Part shown: positions 9,114 through 16,972 of the stretch, piece after piece
Layout: each line of letters opens with the position of its first letter
How positions within the stretch are numbered: position 1 is the stretch's first letter
Source: Trichococcus shcherbakoviae
GTDB taxonomy: Bacteria; Bacillota; Bacilli; Lactobacillales; Aerococcaceae
NCBI RefSeq assembly: GCF_963666195.1
Contig: NZ_OY762653.1
Location: forward strand, 682,001 to 746,000
Length of the DNA: 64,000 nt
Direction: 5' to 3'
Made by a program: the position numbers and the translations under genes
Notes under the pieces: model-generated
Seen by the model: the letters and a program-made list of their open reading frames with translations, nothing else
Database searches by the model: none
Told to the model about the DNA's origin: nothing

Positions 9114-9759
9114 CTGCCTTCTCCTCCCTCACGTTCATGCTTCGGAGCAGTGAGACGACCTCTGCGTCGTCGAGCTGATCAAAACGGACATAATAGGCAC
9201 CTACAGCGCCGAGGTAGTCATCCGTCCGCTCCAAGGCAACGACTGCATCCACCATTTGGTCCATCTTTTTCGCGGTATCCTCCGGCGTGACCGGGATTGC
9301 CACGATGATGCGTTTCGGATTCCGCTTTTTGAGGGCCGCAATCGAGGCGAACATCGTGAAGCCGGTCGCGATGCCGTCGTCCACGATGATGGCCGTTTTG
9401 CCTTCCAAGGACTGGATGTTCGCAGCGCCGACATACGTTTCCCTGCGCCTTTTGATTTCCTGGCGAAGCCGCTTCAGCTCCCATTCCAGCCAATTTTGGT
9501 CCAACACCCCATGCTCTCCCGGATTGAAGATTGGGTCCGCATCCTCTGTGATGGCCCCAATGGCATATTCAGGATTGAACGGGTGTCCGATTTTTTTCGT
9601 GATAAGCAAATCCAGCGGTGCCGCCAATTTTTTGGCGATTTCAACCCCCAAAGGAACCCCGCCTCGCGGCAAAGCAAATACGACGATATCTTCTCCGCGG
9701 TACTTTTCCAAGGCTTCAGCCAGCAGGATGCCGGCCTCTTTCCGATCGTTAAATAACAT
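9106..9759 (-). CDS. Phosphoribosyltransferase-domain protein
   Basis: 217 aa, type I PRTase fold. VVFALPRGGVPLGVEIAKKL is the N-terminal pyrophosphate-binding region, LLITKKIGHPFNPEYAIGAI is specific to this subgroup, and AIIVDDGIATGFTM is the PRPP-binding loop (two acids followed by G-A-T-G-F-T). It probably uses PRPP, but the acceptor is unknown. It overlaps the downstream hydrolase by 8 bp (translational coupling). A GGAGG ribosome binding site and a TGC-TATGAT extended -10 near 9870-9880 lie upstream. Confidence 0.85.
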   Translation of the reverse strand: MLFNDRKEAGILLAEALEKYRGEDIVVFALPRGGVPLGVEIAKKLAAPLDLLITKKIGHPFNPEYAIGAITEDADPIFNPGEHGVLDQNWLEWELKRLRQEIKRRRETYVGAANIQSLEGKTAIIVDDGIATGFTMFASIAALKKRNPKRIIVAIPVTPEDTAKKMDQMVDAVVALERTDDYLGAVGAYYVRFDQLDDAEVVSLLRSMNVREEKADE

Positions 9760-9917
9760 ATCTTTTCCTCCTTGTCCGACAATACCTTCTCATTGACTGA
9801 AACAAGTGCATGTTGTTCGACTGTTTTCCGACTTTCACTGCAAGTTTTTTCTGCATTCTTTTCTCAACCAAATCATAGCACGCAAATGTCACAAGGAGGA
9901 GCAATAACACTTCCGAA

Positions 9918-10886
9918 TCATTTGATGCTTTGCTTCAATGCCTCAAGATTATCAAGCATGACCGAAATATAATCCGAACCACTTTCCTGGTCCTCTTCGG
10001 TGATCCCTTCGAGAGGACTCAACACCGCTAATTCCACTCCAACCTCTTCCGAAAGCGTCTCCGCAGTCTGTGAAGAAGCATTGTTCTCAAAATAAATGTG
10101 CGAAATATTGTTGGCTTTCACGTAATCGGAAAGTGTGGCCAAAGCTGCCGCGCTCGGTTCAACCTCGGCATTCAGACCCGTCACGGAAATCTGATTAAGA
10201 TCATAACGGGCCGCCAAATAAGCGAAAGCAGCATGCTGTGTTACGAAAGTACGGTTTTCCGCTCCCTCAAAAGCAGCACGGTAGGCTTCGTCCAATTCGT
10301 TCAGTTGTCCGATATACGTTTCGGCATTCTTCAGATAATTTTCAGCATGATCTGCATCTGCTTCTGCCAACCCTTCCGCGATCGTCGTAACCTCCGTCTG
10401 CGCCAGCACAGGGTCCAACCAAACGTGCGGATCGACAGTATGGGTATGTCCGGTCTCCGACTCTTCTACGTCGGATTCGTGCTCATGCGCATGCGCCTCA
10501 CCTTCGTACTCCAATAAGGTGATTGCTTCGCTTGCACAGATGACCACCATATCTGATGTGTCGATGGATGCCAGCACATCCGGTACCCACGTCTCCATCT
10601 CAGGACTATTGTAGATGAAAACATCCGCGTCCTGTATTTCAGCGATCATCTGGCTCGATGGCTCAAAGGAATGGACCTCCATTCCGGCTTCCAAAAGCAT
10701 GCTCACGTCGGCATCGTCCTGCGCGACCTGTTTCGTAAAATCGTACATCGGATAAAAGGTCGTGACAACCTGCAGCTTGTCCGACTCCGTATTTTCTGTT
10801 GTGCTCCCTACTGCTCCGCAACCAGCTAACAGTGCTGCTGTCCCCAATAGCGACAATGCCCACTTCGTACACTTTTTTTTATTCAT
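9918..10886 (-). CDS. adcA: Zinc ABC transporter substrate-binding lipoprotein (AdcA/ZnuA family)
   Basis: Extracellular Zn(2+)-capturing lipoprotein, 322 aa. The signal peptide ends in a lipobox (LLAGC, around residues 19-23). The metal-binding design is clear: VTTFYPMYDFTKQV, a His at EVHSFEPSS, an acidic/His-rich flexible loop HAHEHESDVEESETGHTHT, HVWLDP, TQHAAFAYLA and a C-terminal acid in the SDYISVMLDN region. The ATPase and permease partners (AdcC/B) are not adjacent. The promoter (10972-11000) carries a palindromic Zur-type site immediately downstream, so derepression under zinc starvation is expected. Confidence 0.93.
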   Translation of the reverse strand: MNKKKCTKWALSLLGTAALLAGCGAVGSTTENTESDKLQVVTTFYPMYDFTKQVAQDDADVSMLLEAGMEVHSFEPSSQMIAEIQDADVFIYNSPEMETWVPDVLASIDTSDMVVICASEAITLLEYEGEAHAHEHESDVEESETGHTHTVDPHVWLDPVLAQTEVTTIAEGLAEADADHAENYLKNAETYIGQLNELDEAYRAAFEGAENRTFVTQHAAFAYLAARYDLNQISVTGLNAEVEPSAAALATLSDYVKANNISHIYFENNASSQTAETLSEEVGVELAVLSPLEGITEEDQESGSDYISVMLDNLEALKQSIK

Positions 10887-10931
10887 TTGTTTTTCCCTCC
10901 GCCTTCTCTTTATGGACTATCCGAAATCGGA

Positions 10932-10965
10932 TAATGATTTCTCATTACAAATCGTAACGATTACG
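10932..10965 (-). promoter_or_regulatory. Predicted Zur/AdcR-type zinc operator in the adcA leader
   Basis: CGTAA-cga-TTACG (10953-10965) is a perfect inverted repeat resembling the Bacillus Zur box (TCGTAATnATTACGA core). A second inverted repeat, TAATGA-tttc-TCATTA (10932-10947), lies next to it. Both are just downstream of the -10 of adcA, where a repressor would block transcription. Confidence 0.6.
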
Positions 10966-10971
10966 TTTTAA

Positions 10972-11000
10972 AGAATAACGTAAAGATTGAACTGATGCAA
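10972..11000 (-). promoter_or_regulatory. Predicted promoter of adcA
   Basis: Minus-strand -35 TTGCAT (10995-11000), 17-nt spacer, -10 TATTCT (10972-10977), followed directly by the zinc-operator palindromes. Confidence 0.6.
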
Positions 11001-11061
11001 GTCATTTGTGTGCAATAATTTATTTCTTCATATATGCAAATTTTTATTCCCTTTACAACGC

Positions 11062-11096
11062 AAAAAAGGAAGTGCTCCAAAAATCGGAACACTTCC
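11062..11096 (-). terminator. Terminator of the candidate small RNA
   Basis: GGAAGTGTTCC/GGAGCACTTCC stem (arms 11068-11078 and 11086-11096, one mismatch) followed by TTTTTT on the minus strand. Confidence 0.85.
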
Positions 11097-11429
11097 TCCT
11101 AAATCAGTAGGCTCATCCTCGCTTCATTGATTGTTCAATCTTAATGATCTACGAACTTTTCAATACTAGTTATGCTTGTCTTTCAGGCAAGTCATGTAAG
11201 CTTTCGCTTCTAGCTGCTTGAATGAAATCTACTGTTTATTAATCTTAGAATGGTTCAAGTTTTCATGTCTTAGAAATGCATCTAGAACACAAATTCCGAA
11301 CCATCTAAGACTTTGCATTAACAGCTTAACTGAAAAGCTGTTAACCGGAAAATCTTTTTGAAGGATTTTCCTGAAAGAGCAGCATACTCTTCTGTGTTTC
11401 TTTGTTTAACTTAGTATGTTTCTCTTTGT
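11062..11429 (-). ncRNA. Candidate structured small RNA, ~370 nt, CcpA-controlled
   Basis: No credible ORF occupies 11100-11430, yet the minus strand has a complete transcription unit: a strong promoter (11436-11464) and a factor-independent terminator (11062-11096). Between them are several clean hairpins: GGAAAATC/GATTTTCC; TTAACAGCTT/AAGCTGTTAA (perfect 10 bp); GTCTTAGA/TCTAAGAC enclosing a long loop; GATTG/CAATC. The promoter spacer holds a consensus cre site. I could not match it to RNase P, tmRNA, 6S or SRP RNA. A 14-codon ATG frame near the 5' end looks fortuitous. It lies between adcA and the GNAT gene and is transcribed with them but independently terminated. Confidence 0.6.
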
Positions 11430-11435
11430 ATAGTT

Positions 11436-11464
11436 ATAATAACATGTAAGCGCTAACACGTCAA
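11436..11464 (-). promoter_or_regulatory. Promoter with embedded cre (CcpA) site for the candidate small RNA
   Basis: Minus strand: -35 TTGACG (11459-11464), 17-nt spacer, extended -10 TGT-TATTAT (11436-11441). The spacer is TGTTAGCGCTTACA (11445-11458), which fits the cre consensus TGWNANCGNTNWCA at every defined position. CcpA bound there would occlude RNA polymerase, so repression by preferred sugars is predicted. Confidence 0.75.
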
Positions 11465-11535
11465 GTAGGAAATGCCGATTTCAACAAAAAAAATTTAAAC
11501 TTTTTTTGCCTAAAACGTCATTCCGTCCCTGTACG

Positions 11536-12066
11536 CTAATCGATCATCAGACTCATCAATACGCCATCGATAAATTCCCCATCGATCAGCATGGCACGCG
11601 GCATCACCGCTTCTTGCTGATAACCCATTTTCTCATAGAGATGGATGGCCCGTTCGTTTTCTCCATGTACTGTCAACTCCAAGCGGCGGATCACGCCGCT
11701 CTCGATTGCCCATGTTTCGATTTCTTCCATCAGAACCGAGCCGATTCCGAATCCCCAATAATCCTTCTCGACGGTGATACCGACTTCTCCTACATGCCTA
11801 AGCTTCGGTTTATCTGTGGCCCCGACGGACGCCAACCCTATCAATTGTTTGTTGTTTATCGTCGCAATCAGCATCACATTGTTGTCTTTCTCCATCAAAT
11901 CTTCCAGATATAATTCTTCGAAGGCTTCGGACAATTCCAAACCTTCAGCCCCATATGCCAAATAAGGCGTTTCGGCGCCGGTTTTTCTGCTGAAAGCAAT
12001 GATGTCCTTCGCATCGGCCGGGATGGCTTCCCGGATCATGATTTCGACTTTCTCTCTTTTGCGCAT
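11536..12066 (-). CDS. GNAT-family N-acetyltransferase
   Basis: 176 aa. The acetyl-CoA-binding motif A region is VGEVGITVEKDYWGFGIGSVLMEEIETWA (G-F-G-I-G is the pyrophosphate-binding turn), followed by RLELTVHGENERAIHLYEKMGYQQEA, which is typical of the RimI/RimJ-like and small-molecule acetyltransferases. Its start lies 1 bp after the tsaE stop, so it is translated as part of that operon. An AAGGA ribosome binding site is present within the end of tsaE. The acceptor substrate is unknown; the link with tsaE resembles the tsaE-tsaB-rimI neighbourhoods of other Firmicutes, but I would not call it RimI from this alone. Confidence 0.85.
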   Translation of the reverse strand: MRKREKVEIMIREAIPADAKDIIAFSRKTGAETPYLAYGAEGLELSEAFEELYLEDLMEKDNNVMLIATINNKQLIGLASVGATDKPKLRHVGEVGITVEKDYWGFGIGSVLMEEIETWAIESGVIRRLELTVHGENERAIHLYEKMGYQQEAVMPRAMLIDGEFIDGVLMSLMID

Positions 12067-12067
12067 G

Positions 12068-12550
12068 CTATTGTCCTTCTTTCATGAGTATTCCCTGTAG
12101 TGTTTCGACTAAAGTGGCATAACGTTCGCCGGTCGGCAGAAAAGTGATTTCCCGGTTTTCATAAAATTCCCCAGTAGGAACCAAGCGGATTGTCAAATAT
12201 GCATCCGGCAATTCTTCTTCGATGAACTTTGCCCATTCGATTACGGAAACGCCATTCCCGTAGAGATATTCTTCGAAGCCCAGTTCATCCCCGCCGACAT
12301 CCTCCAAACGATAGACGTCCATATGGTACAGCGGCAACCTGCCCTTTGTGTACTCTCTGATCAAAGTATACGTGGGGCTTTTTATGACCGTGTCAATGCC
12401 CAGACCCTTTGCCAATCCTTTTGTAAAGGTGGTTTTACCTGCACCTAAATTTCCTTCAAGGAGGATGACATCTTTCGGTTCCAATAGTTGCGCCAATTGC
12501 GCGGCTATCTCCATCGTTTCTTCTTCATTCTTTGCTAGTAAGGTGAACAT
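12068..12550 (-). CDS. tsaE: tRNA threonylcarbamoyladenosine biosynthesis ATPase TsaE
   Basis: 160 aa ATPase required, with TsaB/TsaD/TsaC, for the t6A37 modification of ANN-decoding tRNAs. P-loop LLEGNLGAGKTTFTKGLAKGLG (about 32-53), then the family-specific VIKSPTYTLIREYTKGRLPLYHMDVYRLED and GVSVIEWAKFIEEELPDAYL. All are hallmarks of the UPF0079/YjeE family. It is the first gene of a two-gene unit with the GNAT gene; the other t6A genes are not here. Confidence 0.96.
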   Translation of the reverse strand: MFTLLAKNEEETMEIAAQLAQLLEPKDVILLEGNLGAGKTTFTKGLAKGLGIDTVIKSPTYTLIREYTKGRLPLYHMDVYRLEDVGGDELGFEEYLYGNGVSVIEWAKFIEEELPDAYLTIRLVPTGEFYENREITFLPTGERYATLVETLQGILMKEGQ

Positions 12551-12655
12551 TCTGAATCTGCTCCCATCTTCACCGATTTATTTGATTCCATTCCTTATTA
12601 TAGGAATATTCACTCCGGAATGCACCTTTTTTCTGCGGATGCATCATTTTCAAGC

Positions 12656-12697
12656 ACAACAAAAAATGGAAAACCGGGTTGATCCAGGCTTTCCATT
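12656..12697 (-). terminator. Terminator of pta
   Basis: AATGGAAAGCC/GGTTTTCCATT stem with an 11-nt loop, followed by a T-run on the minus strand, immediately after the pta stop. Confidence 0.8.
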
Positions 12698-12703
12698 ATT
12701 TCA

Positions 12704-13678
12704 TTAATCAAGTAATGTTTGGTTTGCTGTGATGATGGCTGTTTTGTAGACATCTTCTTCGTTACATCCGCGCGACAAATCGGAAATCGGTTTGTTCAAG
12801 CCTTGCAAGATTGGGCCTACCGCTTCGAACCCGCCGAAACGTTGTGCGATCTTGTAGCCGATGTTTCCTGATTGGATTTCAGGGAAAATGAATACTTTAG
12901 CTTGACCAGCTACAGTTGAGCCAGGAGCTTTTTGTTTAGCGACAATTTCAGAAAAGGCAGCATCGAATTGCAATTCGCCGTCGATGTTGTATTGGGGCGC
13001 CAATTCTTTAGCGATTCTTGTAGCTTCCACGACTTTGTCGACTTCCGGTGATGCTGCTGAGCCTTTTGTTGAGAAGCTCATCAAAGCAACGTTTGGTTGG
13101 ATTTCGAACATTTCAGCCGTTTTAGCACTTTCCACTGCGATTTCAGCAAGTTCTTGTGCATTTGGATTGATGTTGATTGCGCAGTCAGCGAACAGGAATC
13201 TTTCAGTACCACGGAGCATGATGAAAGCACCACTTGTGCGGCTTACGCCTGGTTTTGTTTTGATGATTTGAAGCGCCGGACGGACAGTATCACCTGTAGA
13301 GTGAACAGCACCGCTCACTAGACCATCGGCTAAGCCCATGTGTACCATCATTGTTCCGAAATAATTCTCATCCAACAACAATTTTCTAGCTTGTTCTTCA
13401 GTGACTTTACCGTTACGGCGAGCGACGAAAGATGCAACCATTTCATCGAGTTCAGCATAATCAGCTGGGTCGATGATTTGGATGCCGCTTAGTCTGAAAC
13501 CGCGGCCTTTTGCAGCTTCTTTGACTGCATCCACATTTCCGATAACGATTGGTTCAACTAAATCTTCCGCTTTAAGACGAACGACTGCCCCTAAAATTCT
13601 TGGTTCTAAGCCTTCCGGGAAAACGATTTTTATTTTTTTTCCTACGATTTTTTGGCTTAAGCCTTCAAACATGTCCAA
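12704..13678 (-). CDS. pta: Phosphate acetyltransferase (phosphotransacetylase)
   Basis: Converts acetyl-CoA and phosphate to acetyl-phosphate, feeding acetate kinase for ATP; cytoplasmic. 324 aa, the usual short single-domain form. Diagnostic segments: KIKIVFPEGLEPRILGAVVRL, GTMMVHMGLADGLVSGAVHSTGDTVRPALQIIKTKPG, RFLFADCAININP, LMSFSTKGSA and FIFPEIQSGNIGYKIAQR. The start is most likely the TTG at 13678, since GGAGG lies ~6 nt before it and it gives MDMFEGL, matching the MDLFE-type N-terminus of relatives; the ATG at 13672 would leave a 13-nt gap. ackA is not in the window. Confidence 0.95.
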   Translation of the reverse strand: MDMFEGLSQKIVGKKIKIVFPEGLEPRILGAVVRLKAEDLVEPIVIGNVDAVKEAAKGRGFRLSGIQIIDPADYAELDEMVASFVARRNGKVTEEQARKLLLDENYFGTMMVHMGLADGLVSGAVHSTGDTVRPALQIIKTKPGVSRTSGAFIMLRGTERFLFADCAININPNAQELAEIAVESAKTAEMFEIQPNVALMSFSTKGSAASPEVDKVVEATRIAKELAPQYNIDGELQFDAAFSEIVAKQKAPGSTVAGQAKVFIFPEIQSGNIGYKIAQRFGGFEAVGPILQGLNKPISDLSRGCNEEDVYKTAIITANQTLLD

Positions 13679-13828
13679 AAAAAATCCCTCCAGATTCGAT
13701 TTATAATACTCAACTATCATACAGCAAACGAGAATAAAAAAACAGTCATTTTTGGAAATTACTGTTACAATTCCATCATTTCTCATCAAACTGTCATATC
13801 TGCTTCAATTTTTGCCGGGGCTTTTCTT

Positions 13829-13857
13829 TTGCAATCCTTTACATTGTTGTTTATACT
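13829..13857 (+). promoter_or_regulatory. Predicted promoter of the glutathione peroxidase gene
   Basis: -35 TTGCAA (13829-13834), 17-nt spacer, -10 TATACT (13852-13857), about 45 nt upstream of the start codon. No PerR or Spx-type box is obvious. Confidence 0.65.
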
Positions 13858-13902
13858 ATGTTTTAACACTTGCAAGTAGCATAACCAAAGGAGACCTTCG
13901 AT

Positions 13903-14388
13903 ATGTCCATTTATGAATATTCAGCTACTAAAACAGATCAGTCATCTGTACCATTGGAACAGTACAAAGGAAAAGTCATCTGCATCGTCAATACAGCTTC
14001 GAAGTGCGGTTTGGTGGGCCAATTGGATGAACTGGAGGAACTTTACGAAAAATACAAAGACAAGGATTTCATCGTTCTTGGATTTCCGTCTAACCAGTTC
14101 AATAACCAAGAACCATTGAACGGTGCCGAGGCTGCTGAATTCTGCCGACTCAGTTACGGTGTCACTTTCCCGATTTTCGATAAGATTGAAGTGAATGGAG
14201 ACAATGCGGATCCGCTCTACAAATATTTGGTCGAACAGACAGGCGGCGGCGCCATCAAGTGGAATTTCACAAAATTCCTGATCGGCCGCGACGGCGAAAT
14301 CATCAAACGTTTTGCCCCGATCACCACGCCAAAGAAAATGACAAAACTGATTGAAAGCGCCTTAGAGCAACCAGTCACGAATGATTGA
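13903..14388 (+). CDS. Glutathione peroxidase (cysteine type)
   Basis: 161 aa thioredoxin-fold peroxidase reducing hydroperoxides. Catalytic Cys35 is in NTASKCGLVGQ; the rest of the catalytic set is FPSNQF (61-66, Gln) and KWNFTKFLI (Trp120-Asn121). It uses cysteine rather than selenocysteine, as in most bacteria, where the electron donor is usually thioredoxin rather than glutathione. AAAGGAGA precedes the ATG. It is monocistronic, with its own promoter and a strong terminator at 14391-14440. Confidence 0.95.
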   Translation: MSIYEYSATKTDQSSVPLEQYKGKVICIVNTASKCGLVGQLDELEELYEKYKDKDFIVLGFPSNQFNNQEPLNGAEAAEFCRLSYGVTFPIFDKIEVNGDNADPLYKYLVEQTGGGAIKWNFTKFLIGRDGEIIKRFAPITTPKKMTKLIESALEQPVTND

Positions 14389-14390
14389 AC

Positions 14391-14440
14391 AAAAAAGACA
14401 TAGCCACTGAGTAAAAATTCAGTGGCTATGTCCTTTTTAT
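14391..14440. terminator. Bidirectional terminator, gpx / gluconokinase
   Basis: GACATAGCCACTGA (14397-14410) and its perfect complement (14419-14432) with an 8-nt loop; A-run before and T-run after, so it works for both convergent genes. Confidence 0.92.
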
Positions 14441-14450
14441 TCGTTCAATT

Positions 14451-15950
14451 TCATTTGTCTGTATAGAACGCCTGCAATAGCTGACTCATTTCCTGGTAAC
14501 GCGGGAACATCGCTGCATAGACAGATTTGCTGTCTTCATCCGGTTGATGTTCGATCGAGGCACCCATCATTTTCTCTGCGTCATCCACGGATTCCACCAA
14601 GCCCAAGCTCTTCAGTGTGATCAAAGCGGCACCCGTACAGGAACTTTCAAAAGTTTCCGGGAATTCAATCGGCATGCCGATGATATCGGTCAAAATTTGG
14701 CGCCAGACCTGCGAGCGCGAAAAGCCTCCGCTGGCCATGATTTTTGTTGGCTCCCCGTTCATCGGGATGACTGCCGCGAGCACATCCTTCAGATTCAGAC
14801 AGATTCCTTCCAATACGGAGCGCAAAAAGTGCTCTTTCGTATGCAGCATGTTGATACCGCTGAAATTGCCTCTGGCGTCCGCATTCCATAAAGGCGCCCG
14901 CTCTCCATTCAGATAGGGATGAAAAACCAATCCATCGGCTCCCGGTGCGACGTTTGTGATCATCTCCATCGCTTTATCGTAGAGATCTTCATCAGCAATG
15001 TTCGCCGGCAAAAATTGTTTGATGGCCCAATCAAAGATGTTTCCGCCATTGTTGACGGCGCCACCATTCACATAATGGTTTTCATCCAGGATATAACTGA
15101 ACGTACGTCCTTCCGGGCTTAGATAAGGTTTGTCGCTCGTCATCCGGACCGCACCACTCGTACCGATTGTGATTGTCGCCGTACCAGCGCGAATCGCTCC
15201 CATACCGAGGTTGGCTAAGCAGCCGTCATTCCCACCAACAATAAAAGGTGTGTCCGCAGCCAGACCCAGCAACTCCGCAACTTCTTCCGAGAGTCCGCTC
15301 AGCTGATGGCCAGGACTTACCGGCAACGGCAGCATTTGACTCGTGATGCCACAGAATTCCAGAATTTCCTCATCCCAGCGGAATTCCCTGATGTTGAACA
15401 AGCCGGTAGCTGATGCAACGGAAAAGTCCACAACGAATTCACCGAACAGACGCCAAAGAATATATCCCTTGATGCCGATGAACCAGCGCGCTGCTTGGAA
15501 AAGCTCGGGATTCTCCGCCCTCAACCAGAGAATTTTGTTCAATGGGGACATAGGATGCAAAGGTGTGCCCGTCTTTTCATAAAAACGCTGACCCACCTCG
15601 GAATGTTTCAGCATGCTTGCATATTTTTTAGAACGATTATCGGCCCAGGTAATGCTCCTCGTCAAAGGAATTCCTTCCGCATCCATGAGGATCAGGCTGT
15701 GCATCGCGCTCGAAAAGCCTATACCGGCAATATCCGTCGGACCCAGTTCCGCTTTCTCTATGACTGCTTTTATCGTTTTCAATACGGCAGAAAAGATTTC
15801 GTCCAAGTCTTGTTCCGCCATTTCGGGATTCTCTTTAATCAATGGATAATGCGCATACGCTGATTCGTAAGCAGAGCCATCCGTTTCGTACAGTACGGCT
15901 TTTGTGCTTGTGGTACCGACATCCACTCCCATGACATATCGTGCTGCCAA
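14451..15950 (-). CDS. gntK: Gluconate kinase (FGGY family)
   Basis: Sugar kinase with two ASKHA-fold domains, ~499 aa, giving 6-phosphogluconate from gluconate. The N-terminal phosphate loop is VMGVDVGTTSTKAVLYE, followed by FSSAMHSLILMD, ITWADNRSKKYA, GTPLHPMSPLNKILWL (a segment typical of gluconokinases), VGGNDGCLANLGMGA, TIGTSGAVRM and IMASGGFSRSQVWRQILTDIIG. I favour the TTG at 15950 (GGTGG about 8 nt upstream); a TTG at 15965 is also open and the conserved domain begins near the ATG at 15932. No gluconate permease is adjacent. An extended -10 (TGC-TATAAT, 16002-16007) lies upstream. The substrate assignment is by family resemblance. Confidence 0.87.
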   Translation of the reverse strand: MAARYVMGVDVGTTSTKAVLYETDGSAYESAYAHYPLIKENPEMAEQDLDEIFSAVLKTIKAVIEKAELGPTDIAGIGFSSAMHSLILMDAEGIPLTRSITWADNRSKKYASMLKHSEVGQRFYEKTGTPLHPMSPLNKILWLRAENPELFQAARWFIGIKGYILWRLFGEFVVDFSVASATGLFNIREFRWDEEILEFCGITSQMLPLPVSPGHQLSGLSEEVAELLGLAADTPFIVGGNDGCLANLGMGAIRAGTATITIGTSGAVRMTSDKPYLSPEGRTFSYILDENHYVNGGAVNNGGNIFDWAIKQFLPANIADEDLYDKAMEMITNVAPGADGLVFHPYLNGERAPLWNADARGNFSGINMLHTKEHFLRSVLEGICLNLKDVLAAVIPMNGEPTKIMASGGFSRSQVWRQILTDIIGMPIEFPETFESSCTGAALITLKSLGLVESVDDAEKMMGASIEHQPDEDSKSVYAAMFPRYQEMSQLLQAFYTDK

Positions 15951-16001
15951 ATTAATAACCACCAATCCAAAAAAATTTAACTTATTTTCACGACCCTAAC
16001 C

Positions 16002-16010
16002 ATTATAGCA
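16002..16010 (-). promoter_or_regulatory. Extended -10 promoter element of the gluconate kinase gene
   Basis: Minus strand TGC-TATAAT with a perfect -10 hexamer at 16002-16007 and no good -35 at 16-18 nt, so it relies on the TGn extension. Confidence 0.5.
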
Positions 16011-16153
16011 AAATTCCACAAGCATGGGTGCAAATTTTTTGATAATGTTTGATATTCTGCCTTCGATCGTTTACATTTTTTTAACGCAATCTTTTCTGGA
16101 TATCCATAGCTGTCTGCTATACTGATGACATCTATACACAAGGGGGAACGATT

Positions 16154-16930
16154 TTGGGATACTATGATCAACATATGCACACGCATTTTTCGCCCGATTC
16201 TGCTGAATCATTTGAAAATTATCTCGAGCAAACTGACGGGCTGCTCGTCACTACCGAGCACCTGGATTTTCATGATGCCTACAACGGCGGTGTGGACACC
16301 GTCTTGGATTATGCCGCCTACAGCGAAAAAATAGACGCATTGAACGCGATCCATGATGGACGCATCCGTCGGGGCATCGAAGTCGGCTACACGCCGGAAT
16401 CCCACGCGCGGATTATGTCCTATCTGGAAGGCAAAACGTTCGATGTCATCCTGCTGAGCGTTCACCAAAACGGGCGCTATGATTACCTGCAGCCGATCAT
16501 CGATGAGATGGATCCCAAAGCGGTCATGCAGGAATATTTCCAGCTCTGTACGGAAGCTGTACGGCAAGTCGATGGCGCAAACATCTTCGCGCACTTTGAT
16601 TACGGGATCCGTCGACTGCCAGTCACGGTAGAAGACCTTCGGGAATTCGAGCCTTTGCTGAAGGGGCTGCTCAATGCAATCATGGCGAAAAAAATGGCGC
16701 TTGAATTGAACACGCGCAGCATGTATGAATACAACAATGCAGACTTGTACCGCTATATGATCGGTCTTTATCTGGAAATGGGCGGATCCAGCTTCAGTCT
16801 CGGTTCAGATGCGCACAGCATCCAAAAGTACCGTTACCATTTCGACGATGCCATCGCCTTGTTGCACGAGTTGGGTGTGACCGAATTGACCCTTTTCAAA
16901 AATAAGATGGCATATACCGAAAAAATCTGA
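16154..16930 (+). CDS. PHP-domain histidinol-phosphatase-like phosphoesterase (HisK/HolPase family)
   Basis: 258 aa. The PHP metal-binding motifs are visible: QHMHTHFSPDSAESF (motif I), TTEHLDFHD (II), RRGIEVGYTPESH, LLSVHQNG, IFAHFDYGIRR (III) and LGSDAHSIQKY (IV). The start is TTG, supported by AAGGGGGAA 7 nt upstream and by the absence of an upstream ATG. The family includes histidinol-phosphate phosphatase, but there is no his operon here, so other small phosphate esters are possible. A TGC-TATACT extended -10 lies ~30 nt upstream. It runs in the same direction as the chromate-type transporter 42 bp downstream. Confidence 0.82.
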   Translation: MGYYDQHMHTHFSPDSAESFENYLEQTDGLLVTTEHLDFHDAYNGGVDTVLDYAAYSEKIDALNAIHDGRIRRGIEVGYTPESHARIMSYLEGKTFDVILLSVHQNGRYDYLQPIIDEMDPKAVMQEYFQLCTEAVRQVDGANIFAHFDYGIRRLPVTVEDLREFEPLLKGLLNAIMAKKMALELNTRSMYEYNNADLYRYMIGLYLEMGGSSFSLGSDAHSIQKYRYHFDDAIALLHELGVTELTLFKNKMAYTEKI

Positions 16931-16972
16931 TCCGCTTTCGAGCAGAATTTTTTTATTCAATGGAGGGATTCC

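Noticed and set aside
11350-11400. 14-codon ATG frame near the 5' end of the candidate small RNA
   Set aside because: Lies within hairpin sequence and has no Shine-Dalgarno; likely fortuitous, though a dual-function RNA cannot be excluded.
11506-11913. 135-aa plus-strand frame over the GNAT gene
   Set aside because: Shadow of the GNAT coding frame.
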